Assembly: GCF_020921035.1 (NCBI RefSeq)
Contig: NC_063153.1
Span: forward strand, 8,060,001-8,124,000
Direction: 5' to 3'
Origin: Rhodamnia argentea
Taxonomy: Eukaryota; Streptophyta; Magnoliopsida; Myrtales; Myrtaceae
DNA: 64,000 bases
In this document: in pieces, positions 51,501 through 61,047 of the stretch
How positions within the stretch are numbered: the stretch's first letter is position 1
Layout of the letters: every line of letters begins with the position of its first letter
Position numbers and translations under genes: made by a program
The notes under the pieces: generated by a model
Seen by the model: the letters and a program-made list of their open reading frames with translations, nothing else
Told to the model about the DNA's origin: nothing
The model's database searches: none

Positions 51501-52104
51501 TTAAAAGTGACCCTAAGATCAGTAAGTAACCATTCTTTTGATTTTCTTTGTTGGACATGGATTCCTTCTCTCAGACATTGACTTGGTTATAATTATTACT
51601 ATCAGATTCGCGAAGGCAGATTCCAGACTCTTGATCAATGTTTAACTCGGGAATACCGAATATCCCTTCGTGGAATTTCTGGAGAAGTTTCCAAAGACTT
51701 CTGTGAGGTATGCGAATCTTGGACATGGAATTGTACGATTGAATCTTGTGTTTGTTTTTTGCACTCTCAATATCGTCAGATGATTACTCTTTGCCCTCTG
51801 TGGGTTTGCAAAGATATAGATTATGTTCTAATTAATAGTACCCTTTGCCATCTGTAGGGTGTTCGGGCACGGTTAGTGGATAAGGACTTTGCTCCAAAGG
51901 TAAAATTAAGTCCCAATTTTGCAAAACTTACACATCTTGTCAACTTACATGACAGAAATTATGGTGGGCTTTTCAAATAATGTGCAGTGGGATCCTCCAA
52001 GTTTGGAAGAAGTAACCAAGGAGATGGTCGACTTTTATGTCTCACCTCTTATATCCGAGCCCGAGCTAGAACTACCCACCGCCTCGCGAGAACCTTATGT
52101 ATGA
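45570..52104 (+). CDS. HIBCH: 3-Hydroxyisobutyryl-CoA hydrolase-like crotonase, mitochondrial
   Basis: Crotonase-fold acyl-CoA thioesterase of the CHY/HIBCH group, acting in valine catabolism. Fourteen GT-AG exons: 45570-45692, 45795-45875, 46030-46098, 46268-46331, 46803-46882, 48268-48351, 49868-49952, 50210-50295, 50390-50508, 51138-51198, 51423-51521, 51606-51707, 51858-51899, 51988-52104; they join to 403 aa. Residues 1-35 are Arg/Ser-rich with no acids (VRARRSLHKLG...FSAQPHYGS), a mitochondrial presequence. Crotonase words follow: FCSGGDVVAL, ILDGVTMACGAGISLPGM and PEVQIGFHPDAGATFHLSRLPG, the last carrying the HIBCH active-site Glu/Asp region. The C-terminal part (RISLRGISGEVSKDFCEGVRARLVDKD) is typical of the group. 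Length matches the Arabidopsis mitochondrial member (about 409 aa). Exons 7-14 recur to the right as pseudogene copies. Confidence 0.93.
48575..49800. mobile_element. GC-rich insertion in crotonase intron 6 (foldback-like)
   Basis: Intron 6 (48352-49867) is inflated by about 1.2 kb of GC-rich sequence with words gggcgacttggcagg, gtcatggtggctgggcac and ccctcgcctagatctgtggt. These match the interiors of F1-F3 in composition and in the recurring ctcgcctag/ctcacctag word. AT-rich stretches on both sides (cataatggtaagg..., ggaaggactaacttggcc) may be arms but I could not pair them well. No coding gene; it should be spliced out. Confidence 0.45.
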
Positions 52105-52314
52105 CAGATGTATGAATGCTGGTGAGTTTTCACCATCTTCAGTTTTATCGATTAGGTATAAACCGTGTGATTTAATTTTATCCTGGTTCTTGGATACCCT
52201 CGACAGTACAAGATCTGTCAATCATGTTTTCCTTGTATGTTAGATCGTTCTCCCAGTAATTCCACACGGACAAAGCACCAGCACCGTAAGATGAAAAAGC
52301 AACTTTACCTCCAG

Positions 52315-52357
<43 letters not shown>

Positions 52358-53905
52358 CTTGTTGGTTATTTGTTTATGCAATCACTGCTAGTCTTTCTCA
52401 ATGTTGCTAGGATTTTTTTGAAATTACACTCCAACAGAGCATTTTAGCGCAATATTATTCTTGACTGCTTCATTAAAGCTGGGACGGAGACAATGTCTTG
52501 CATTTTCCACTTGAATTCGAAAGGCGTGCCTATGAGGCGACTTCCAGATATATAAAGGGGAGAGCCACGGGAATAGGATCCAAAAGTACCAATAACAGCA
52601 ATCCTCTGCGCATAGTGAAATGCTTAGGTTTACTATGTCAATATGACCTCCAGAGGTTAAAAAACGTACCATGGTTGGTGGGGGGAAGTACATCCAAATC
52701 TGCATAAGTTAGGCTAGAACTAATATGTTCAATGCACTTTTATCTGTATGACATGATAGTAGGTTGCAGTTATAACCAGAGTGATTTCATAAGAGTATGT
52801 GAATCTTCCTATTTTGACTAAGTTGTTCTTGGTTCCCAAGTGGGGACGAGCCAAGAGAAAGCTTGATTATCAGGGTCCTTAGGACTCATCGCCACAAGTG
52901 AAATCCTTTCTGTGGGCTTGCTTGCTACGACCAAGCAATTCATGAGCAATTTAGCAGATATCGAAGGACTACTAGATTATCAACTTTGAAGAACGATTCC
53001 CTTATTGACGAAAAGTGCACACTAGATGATGAAAAATGGCATATACATAACATGTTAAGTCCGTCGCTGCTTTCGATATCAGGCAACTTCTGTTAAATCT
53101 CGCTAATGAATGTTGACAAAGATAACTGGTAACCCAGCCACCTAATCATTGGCAGAACATGTATCTCAGCGCCGATCAACTGCCTTTTGGTGCGTCGGTT
53201 GGTTTATAACATGCTGTCGAAGGTTGAAGAAACTGTCAAGCCAAATATTAGAAAATACTGAGTTGAAGCATATGCAACATGAGTTCTTGTTCTGAAACTA
53301 GATCAAGAGGAGTCTGAAAGTCATCTTTTGATGCCATTACTTAGCTCTACAACCAACCAAAATGGCGAGTTGACTTTGGTCCTTCCATCTCCACAATTTC
53401 TGAACTATCCTTCAAATGCTTTTGCTGTTTTGAACTAAAAGAATTTCGGCTTTAAAGCTAGGGAAGTTGTGGTTGCAGACACATTCCAATATGCTCACTA
53501 AGCATTTCTTGAATTGATCACGAAATGTTCTTGGGGGAGCAAGTTCATCAAGACCAGCAAAAATAGGTTGCGATTAAATTCAATATTATACTTTTTCAGC
53601 CCGTGCGACCTGATAACGATAAATTGCGACATAGAAAATAGCGGCGAAATACACGAAGGGTTCGAGTCTTCTTGCTCAGTGGTCTGATATTGCTTTCCAG
53701 GCGGAGTCCTTCGCTCACATTGTCAAAGGGAGGCCCTTCGCTTCGTGATCCCTCAGAACTAGCAGATGGATGGAACTGAAGCTGAACCTCGGGCTCTTCG
53801 GCGTGCCCTTCTATTTTTTAGCCGCGTCCTAAATGAAAAATAAGATTCTCTTTAGCCAGTATTCTGGTATGAGAAAATGCAGATGTCATCAAATATATCT
53901 TTCTC
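52105..53905. other. Crotonase 3' flank, later duplicated
   Basis: Sequence after the crotonase stop that recurs, diverged, at 61048-62692 and in part at 57740-58550. No complete gene. On the minus strand between 53870 and 53480 are protein-like stretches (EEPEVQLQFHPSASSEGS, then DELAPPRTFRDQFKKCLVSI) that stay readable in the other copy. I cannot assign them; they may be decayed exons of a minus-strand gene. Confidence 0.45.
52317..52357. repeat. (CT)n microsatellite in crotonase 3' flank
   Basis: A CT run of about 40 bases, 210 bases after the crotonase stop. Homologous shorter tracts stand at 57957-57979 and 61264-61281 in the duplicated flanks. Confidence 0.9.
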
Positions 53906-54097
53906 TTAACATTGGTTTTGCCTCTTTCACAAGCAAGGGTACAGCAAACTCATGGCTCCTATCTGCATTCTGCAAGACATAGTGTAAAATCACCCTTTTT
54001 CTTCCTTCGAAGATGGTTTTACTTCTCCAAATTAAGTTCCTTCCGGTATATTATGACCTCTCATATCCCTCAGAATGTCCAGAAGTCAATCTCTAAC

Positions 54098-56398
54098 CTA
54101 ATTTCTTCCATTCAGATGACTGAACTTGAATGTATTGATGAAAGAGGCAAACAGAAAAGACAGTATTACTACAGGAATCACTGCAGAGGATGAGGAACCA
54201 TAAATTTCTCGACTTAATCTACCATAGATGAGTGAGATTAGGGTCGAAAATTGGGTGATTGACATTCTTGAAAGATGGAGAGTTGACAAATATTTTAGCC
54301 TGCAAATCGACTGAGGTAAGCTTGTAACTCTCATGTTTGACAGATACAACACTGTCAAGGATGCTACTTTCCCAATTGAGTCGTTAAGTTTGCTCACCCT
54401 AAAGCAATCTGTCGAAGAGAACCACGTAAGTTTCACTAGCCCTCTGATTTCTTTAGGCAACTCTACGCAAGCAGCTGTTTATATTCAAATCAATCAGGCA
54501 CTTCAGTCTTCCAATCGAACAGTCAATTTCCTTCAAATTCTCACATCTTTCGAGAGTCAATCTCTCTAATGTCGAGCACTTGGAGAAGTCTGGAGCTCTG
54601 GAAATGCCCAAACACTTTTCAAGAGCTAGAACCTTTAATCTGGTTGCCACCTACATATGGTGTTCTGTTTCAAATGCAAAAATATCAGACATAAATACAA
54701 GGAGAAAATCAGAGTAGATGCAATATACGCATAAGTTTAGATACCTTGATTAAGCTCCACATCTCCGAATCATCTGTAAAGTGATTGTCAGAAAGTCCAA
54801 GAGCAACTATATTTGTTGAATGCGTATCGGCTGCCCCAAAACTTTTGAGGAGGAGAATGTCAAGTGATCCATCTTATCTTTGGGAGACAATCCGAGAAAT
54901 CTCCGACAAAGGCTCCATTAGATAGCTTTAGGAACCTTAAACTTTCAAACCTTTAAGCTATTTATTTGTGATCAAGATGGGAGAATATTTCCATCTAGAT
55001 CAAACGCTTGAAATTTCTTACCATTCCAACTAATTGTAAGTAAACATTTAGTAATCATCAACTAACAAAATGTTTCATAGTAGAAAAGGCAATTCTCAAT
55101 AATGGAATGTCTAGTTTTCTACTAGCAAACTAGTAATTGGTTTGTACACTTTCTATACATAACAATTTCCCTTCCAAGATCTCTCAGTTGATCATACATC
55201 CGAAATTTATTATTGCCTACATAACAATTTCCCTTCCAAGGTCTCTCAGTTGATCGTGCATCCGAAATTTATTGTTGTCTATGTAACAATTTCCCTTCCA
55301 AGATCTCTCAATTGATCATGCATCCAAAACTTATTGTTGTCTATGCAACAATTTCCCTTCCAAGATCTCTAAGTTGATCATGCATCCATAATTTATTGTT
55401 ACCTATTATCGCTATCAAGGATATCCTAATAGATGCATGTATTCGAGAGTGCTTTGTATTGCTCTCGAATTGACTATATCCAAACAACAATATATCTTGC
55501 AATTTGATTAAGCCCTCTTTCGTCACTCTTCTTGAGTGTCTTCAAGAAGGCTACATCGCTTTCCAAAGTGGGAACATAGTTGTTTGAAGACGACCTTGGC
55601 TGCGGTTGTTTTTCCTATTCCACTCATTCCATGAATTCCGATGAGCCATACATTACCAGAATCACTGTCTAGTAATTTCATGACTTCTTCTACCTGAGCA
55701 GTGAGTCCAACTAAATGTTCAGTCACAGGTTCATGCTTTATCTTCAGCTTATCCAAAGCCTCTTCAACAACCAATTTGATAAGTTGTCCCTGGCTGTCAA
55801 ACAGAAAACCCATCTACTTAATAAATGACCGAAATTGATCTAAGTATATGCAAATCATCTGATTAGAGTTCAAGCCAGATGCAATGTTTTTTTCGTTTTT
55901 CCAGAGACTTTCCGGATTTGTGATATGATATGTTCCGATAAATTGATATATCAGTTTTGCAATGATTTTTCCACAGAACATCACATAATTGCAGCACAAG
56001 ACAAAGCAACATCGATCATGTAAAACTCTATATAAGATAAAACAACACATCACTAATATTGGTATTTGCCAAACATGAACGTTAAAGAGTAATGAATTCT
56101 TTGGACTCTGGTATAGGAACTTACTTCTTCAAAGATATCAAGGAAAGTACAGTTATCTCCTCTGAAAATATATTTTCATGATCAGGTAAAACTTATATGA
56201 ACAACTGGAAATAAAAAACCAAACAGTGACATGAGATCGTGTTCTTATTTTCCCCTCCAATGGAAAAAAAAAAAAAACGAGTTTAAGGATCTTAAATGGA
56301 GTTTACCCTTCATCCTTCTGCAGGTTGCATCCCTTGATTTCATTTACCTCACCTCCCGGTGCACCACCGCTGCTCTTTCCGGCCTCTAGTCTCGCCAT
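54098..56398 (-). pseudogene. Rearranged TIR-NBS-LRR relic
   Basis: Minus-strand remains of an intracellular immune receptor gene. At 56398 a start reads MARLEAGKSSGGAPGGE, the leader of TNL genes I associate with Myrtaceae, but the TIR domain does not follow and a stop comes after about 31 residues (about 56300). A short stretch RGDNCTFLDIFEE follows at about 56160-56120. The NB-ARC start is at 55813-55523 with linker EEALDKLKIKHEPV and an intact P-loop (GMSGIGKTT, about 55630-55604). A frameshift near 55524 leads to EGLIKLQ, after which the middle of NB-ARC (kinase-2 to GLPL) is missing. The MHD segment (WMHDQLRDLGREIV) is next, in four tandem copies. LRR pieces follow at 54650-54453 (LKVLALEKCLGISRAP) and 54460-54098 (LTVLYLSNMRVTSLPQSI). 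Not functional. Confidence 0.8.
55161..55408 (-). repeat. 62-bp tandem repeat, four copies, spanning the MHD motif
   Basis: Units start at 55161, 55223, 55285 and 55347, each beginning aacaatttcccttccaag(a/g) and differing by a few bases. On the minus strand each unit encodes MHDQLRDLGREIV, the ARC2 MHD region of the TNL relic. 62 is not a multiple of three, so each added unit shifts the frame. The last unit is the one that joins the upstream NB-ARC remnant. Confidence 0.9.
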
Positions 56399-56924
56399 GG
56401 GAGCTTATTTGACCAGATTTGTCTGTCTGTCTGTCTGTCTGTCTCTCTCACGGATGTCCCTATAGAAATATTAGAGGGGCGTGTATACCTAAGCTTAGAG
56501 CTAGAGATTGTCAATATATACAGCCAAGTGATGCAGACAAACCAGTAGGGTTTGATGCAGACAAACCAGTAGGGTTTGCTTAGTCAAGATTATAATATCA
56601 CTGCTTTTCCAGCAGTATTCAATATTCCAAGACTGGCGTAGGCAGCACAGCAACCAGTCAAGGGGTTCATCAGTAATTATGCTCCTGTTCAGGAAAAGTA
56701 GTTGATACCTATAGGATGTAACGGCTTTGAATAAAGTTGGGTAGGTCTTTGAAGACTTTAAGATGACTCCTTGGAAAACCATAAACTTAAAAACGCAATT
56801 GGTGCTGTCCAAGAATCCGATGCCGTCACGATAGGGCCTGCCTCTCGGTCCTCGCTCCTTTCACATGCGACTTTGTCCTTTTGTCTCTCTTACGGTCCTT
56901 TCTTTTTTTTTAATTAATTAATAC

Positions 56925-57403
56925 TACGAAAAATTTCAAACTAATACACCTACAATATATTTACCCCAAATTATTTTTTTGACCACAAAAAATCCCAAAC
57001 TGATTTATCTTTGATAAATTTACTCCAAACTGATACATCTATGGTAAATTCACCCTCTTTTCATTTCCATTAAATTTTATTATCAAATTGATGAGTTAGA
57101 TGACACGTGGCAATTACAGGATACACCCGTTTGGGATTTTTAACCTCTTTTTATCACATGTGCTTCAATTTGGAATTTGTTATGGTATTAATTATTCTAA
57201 TATAGGGTAAATTTATCACATGTGTACGGGTTTGGGATAAATTTGTCACGGATGTACTGGTTTCAAGTTTTTGGTGTTCGAAAAATTAGTTTGGAGTAAA
57301 TTTATCATAAGTATACCGGTTTGGGGTCTTTTGTGATCAAAAAAGTAGTTTGGGATAAATTTGGCACAATTATACGAGTTTAAGATTTTTCGTGGTATTA
57401 ATC
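56925..57403. mobile_element. Foldback element with ATTAATAC(C/T)ACGAAAAAT ends
   Basis: Left end attaatactacgaaaaattt (56927 onward) and right end aagatttttcgtggtattaa (57383-57402) are inverted repeats, and the arms continue inward with repeated words (ccaaattat...ccaaactgat on the left; agtttgggataaattt on the right). About 480 bases, no coding potential. It lies just left of the third crotonase copy. One arm also exists at 12050-12180. Confidence 0.65.
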
Positions 57404-57620
57404 CATTTTTTTATTGAGTTTCTTCACGCGAGGAGAATCTATGACAGTAAGTTGAGAACTATAGGTCTTTTAAGAACCAACTAAATTCTGTGTCCTTTTG
57501 GCAAAAGATGAGAAAGAAATACATTTGGCCGGGAGTTCTACATCGAGCAATAATTTAGTTGTCATCGAATGCATTCGTATTGTTGAATCGGTTCCTCTAT
57601 ATCATCCAAATAATGTGCAG
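57404..57620. other. junction between foldback element and third crotonase copy
   Basis: About 200 bases unlike the intron upstream of exon 14 in the intact gene, except for the final aaataatgtgcag before the exon. The left breakpoint of the third copy therefore lies at about 57600. Confidence 0.5.
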
Positions 57621-58550
57621 TGGGATCCTCCATGTTTGGAAAGAAGTGACCAAGGAGATGATATGCTTTTATGTGTCCACTTAAGTCTGAGCCCCGACCT
57701 AGAACTTCCCTCAGCCTCGCGAGAGCCCTCTGTATGTATGACAGATATATGAATGCTGATAAGTTTTCAGCGTCCTCTGTTTTTTCTGTTAGGTTTTAGA
57801 CCGTGTGACTTGATTTTATTGTGGTTCTTTCATATCCTTGACAGTTCAAGATCTGTCAGTTTTGTATGTCTAATCTTTCTTTTTTTCCCATAAAATCAAC
57901 ACAGACAAATCACAAGCACGATAAGAAGAACAAAAAGAAACTCTACCTTAATCACTAGCTCTCTCTCTCTCTCTCTCTATGTTTTGTTGGTCATTTGTTG
58001 AAGTCACTTCTAGAGTATTTCTCAATGTTGCTAGGATTGTTTGCAAATTACGCTCCATAGTAGCATTTTAGCGCAGTATTCTTGTTCGCAGCTGTGCATC
58101 ATTAAAGCTGGTGCAGAGAAATTCTCATGTAGTTTTCGATGTGGAATTTGGAAGGCGCATCTACGGGATGAGGGCGACCGGCAGAGTTATAAAGGCGAAA
58201 GCCATGGGACAAAAAGATCCAGAAGTACGAAAAACAACAAGTAATCAAAGCATAGTGAAATGCTAAAATTACTATGTCAATGTGACCTACGGAAATTCAA
58301 AGATCTACATGGTTGGTGGATCCTTATGGAAAAAGTTTCAGACCAGCACAAATTTTCTGTATAGTTGGTGGGGGGAAATACATCCAAACCAGCAAAGTTA
58401 GGTTAGAATAAAGCATTTCAGTGCACTTTTATCTGTATGACATGATAGAAGATGAAAAAATAACGGCAGTGATTTCTCAAGAGAGTTTGAATGTTCCTAT
58501 TTTGGCCAGCTGTTCTTGGTTCCCACGAGGGACAGAGCCAATAGAATGCT
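57621..58550 (+). pseudogene. Third copy of crotonase last exon plus 3' flank
   Basis: After an AG at 57619-57620 the exon-14 homolog starts TGGGATCCTCCATGTTTGG and ends in SASREPSV near 57735, but indels put its middle (SDQGDDMLLC) out of frame relative to the intact WDPPSLEEVTKEM. About 800 bases of flank then match the intact copy's 52105-52850, including the CT tract. It is more diverged than the other copy, so it is probably older. No other exon is present. Confidence 0.8.
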
Positions 58551-58556
58551 CTAGCG

Positions 58557-58862
58557 AAAATTGTCCAAAAAGTCCTAATCTTATCGCACGTGTCAATTTA
58601 GTCCTAAACCTTTCAATTGTGTCAATTTAGTCCTAAACATTTTGAGAACTTGCCAATATAGTTTTAAACCTTTCAATTATGCCAATTTAGCCCTAAATTG
58701 ATTTGCCAAACTAGTCCTAAATATTTTAACGAATTACAAATTTACTCCTTCCAGCCAATTACTCAAATAAAAGGCTTAGGATTAAATTGGCAAAATTTCA
58801 AAAGATTTAGGATTAAGTTGGCAAATGTCAAAATGTTTAGGACTAAATCGTTACAATTAAAA
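58557..58862. mobile_element. Foldback MITE F4
   Basis: The left arm (ttgtccaaaaagtcctaatc...gtcaatttagtcctaaacct...) pairs with the reverse complement of the right arm (58770-58860: taggattaaattggcaaaat...aggactaaatcg). About 300 bases; same arm words as F2 and F3 but without a GC-rich interior. It fills exactly the junction between the third and second crotonase copies. Confidence 0.65.
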
Positions 58863-61047
58863 TGCTTGAGCTAATGCTTTCAATTGCAGGTTTTGTCCCA
58901 TCCAGAGGTTCAAATAGGATTTCATCCAGATGCAGGAGCTACCTTCCACCTTTCCCGTTTACCTGGCTGTCTTTACTGCATGGTTGTATGTTTTACTGTA
59001 TCCATGAGTTCCCTTCTAGCATGCAGAAATTATGTTGAAGACCATCCAATACATTGCACCAAAGAGAAGCCTTTGTTTGCAAAGTTTACTTAATCATTGA
59101 AACCATGAAGAGATCATACAGTTGTTTTGTCCTCCTGTTAGTAATGAAAAGCTCATATAGTTTCCGCAGTATTTTCTTTACAAGGTCTAGTACTCTTCCT
59201 CTTTGAATTCGAATTTGTCAATAACTAGCACTAGGATATTGTCTTAGAATGTGTGGCCTCTTTCTTCCAGGGGAATACCTGGCTCTGACGGGGGATAAGC
59301 TTAATGGTGTGGAAATGGTTGCCTGCCGCTTGGCTACTCACTATTCACTAAATGCGGTTTGTTTCTAATGCACCTTTGGCTGCTGCCGGGTTTTTAGCAC
59401 TACATGCCATGATAATCTCTTCTGAGTTATGGACAATGACCTTGACAGAGATTGGCTTTGATCGAAGAGCGTCATGGTAAACTGACCACTGATGATCCGT
59501 CCATTATGCAGACATCCCTTTCACAATATGGTGATCTTGTTTATCCCGACAGGAGGAGTATCATTCATAAGTAACATTCAACTTTAGTCTACAGCTTTCT
59601 GGGATCTTTGCAGCAATTTTTTTTACTTTCATCCTGCTCTGCGTGAATGACTGTTTGCTTTTGGATCTATACGGTATAACTTTACATTATACAAGAGTCT
59701 GGGGGAGCACACTAGAGAAGTTTGTGATGGAGCTAATAAATGATGTATATTGTGAGTATACTGCGTTCTAGTACCTTTTTGTTCTAGCTATTTTCACACT
59801 TTTCTGTACATTCTGTTTTATCCAAGCCGAGTAGAACTATGAATCAGTCATTCTAAACACTTAAAATCTGCATGATAATTTATTAGTGATAACATATTAT
59901 AGCTGTTGTGCGCATTCGAACTGTGCAAGGGACATGTAAAGAACGAACCTGCATATTCTGTTTTGTTTATGGCCACCAATTCTTTTGCTCTCTAATCTCT
60001 TCAGTTTTGTTTGTTGCAGTTATTGAAGTATGTATTGAATAATTTTTCAAACGGAGTATCTTTGTCTTGTTCTCTTACAATGTTTTAGTGTTGACTCAGG
60101 ATTGATGTGATCGATAAATGCTTTAGCCATGACACAGTCGAGGAAATTATTCATGCACTGGTAAGTTGGACGGGAGACCTGAAAAGGACTTTTGTTTATC
60201 ATTGGGAAGTCCATAATGCGTGACAACATGCTAGTTTTTGAGATGGTATGACTGACGTTTTATTTTGCCAGATGACATGATGTTAGAATTGGCACTATCC
60301 ATCTGAGAAATGCAATGAGCATAGTCAATATCCTAGATGTTCTTTTATTACCATCTCATTAAATTGGTGTTGCTTAGGAAATTGAAGCAGCTGACTCGTA
60401 TGATGGATGATGTGCAGTGACCCTCAAGAAACTAAGGGAAGCTTCTCCGTTGAGCTTAAAAGTTCCTCTAAAATCTGTGAGTTATCGTTCTCTTGATTTT
60501 CTTTGTTGGACATGGATTCCTTGTCTCAGACCTTGACTTGGCTATAATTGATCCTCTCAGATTCATGAAGGGAGATTCCAGACTCTTGATCAATGTTCAA
60601 CTCGGGAATACCGAATATCCCTTCGTGGAATCTGTGGCAAAGTTTCCAAAGACTTTTGTGAGGTACGCGAATGTTGGACATCCACTGCAATTGTATGAAT
60701 GAGTCTCGTTTTTTGTTTTTTCCCTCTCTCTCGTTATCGTCAGATGATTGTACTCTTTGCCATCCGTGGGGTTTCAAAGATCTATTTATGTTCTGTTTAG
60801 GGGTGTTCGGACACAGTTAGTTGATAAGGACTTCACTCCAAAGGTAAAATTAAGTCCCAAATTTTCCAACCTTACTCATTTACTCAACTTACATGACAGA
60901 AATTACGGTGGTTTTCCAAATGATGTGCAGTGGGATCCTCCAAGTTTGGAAGAAGTAACCAAGGAGATGGTTGGTTTTTATGTCTCTCCACTTATATCTG
61001 AGCCTGAGCTAGAACTACCCACCGCCTCGCGAGAACCGTCTGTATGA
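58863..61047 (+). pseudogene. Second, 5'-truncated crotonase copy (exons 7-14)
   Basis: Homologs of exons 7-14 in order: 58890 to about 58975, 59271-59356, 59449-59570, 60100-60160, 60378-60476, 60561-60662, 60801-60843, 60931-61047. Exons 1-6 are absent; similarity begins at atgcttgagctaatgctttc, about 30 bases before exon 7. Damage: the exon-7 donor and about 150 bases of intron are deleted; exon 9 carries one extra codon (Arg); exon 11 has TGA at 60408-60410 where the intact gene has TGG; exon 13 has one extra G at its acceptor, shifting the frame. Exon 14 itself is intact (SREPSV then stop). It cannot make a crotonase. Confidence 0.9.

Noticed and set aside
54333..54569. 78-codon plus-strand frame
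   Set aside because: Antisense of the LRR remnant, whose LxxLxLxx pattern is on the minus strand.
55161..55408. CRISPR-like array
   Set aside because: Units are contiguous 62-bp tandem repeats without unique spacers, encode an NLR motif, and the DNA is plant nuclear.
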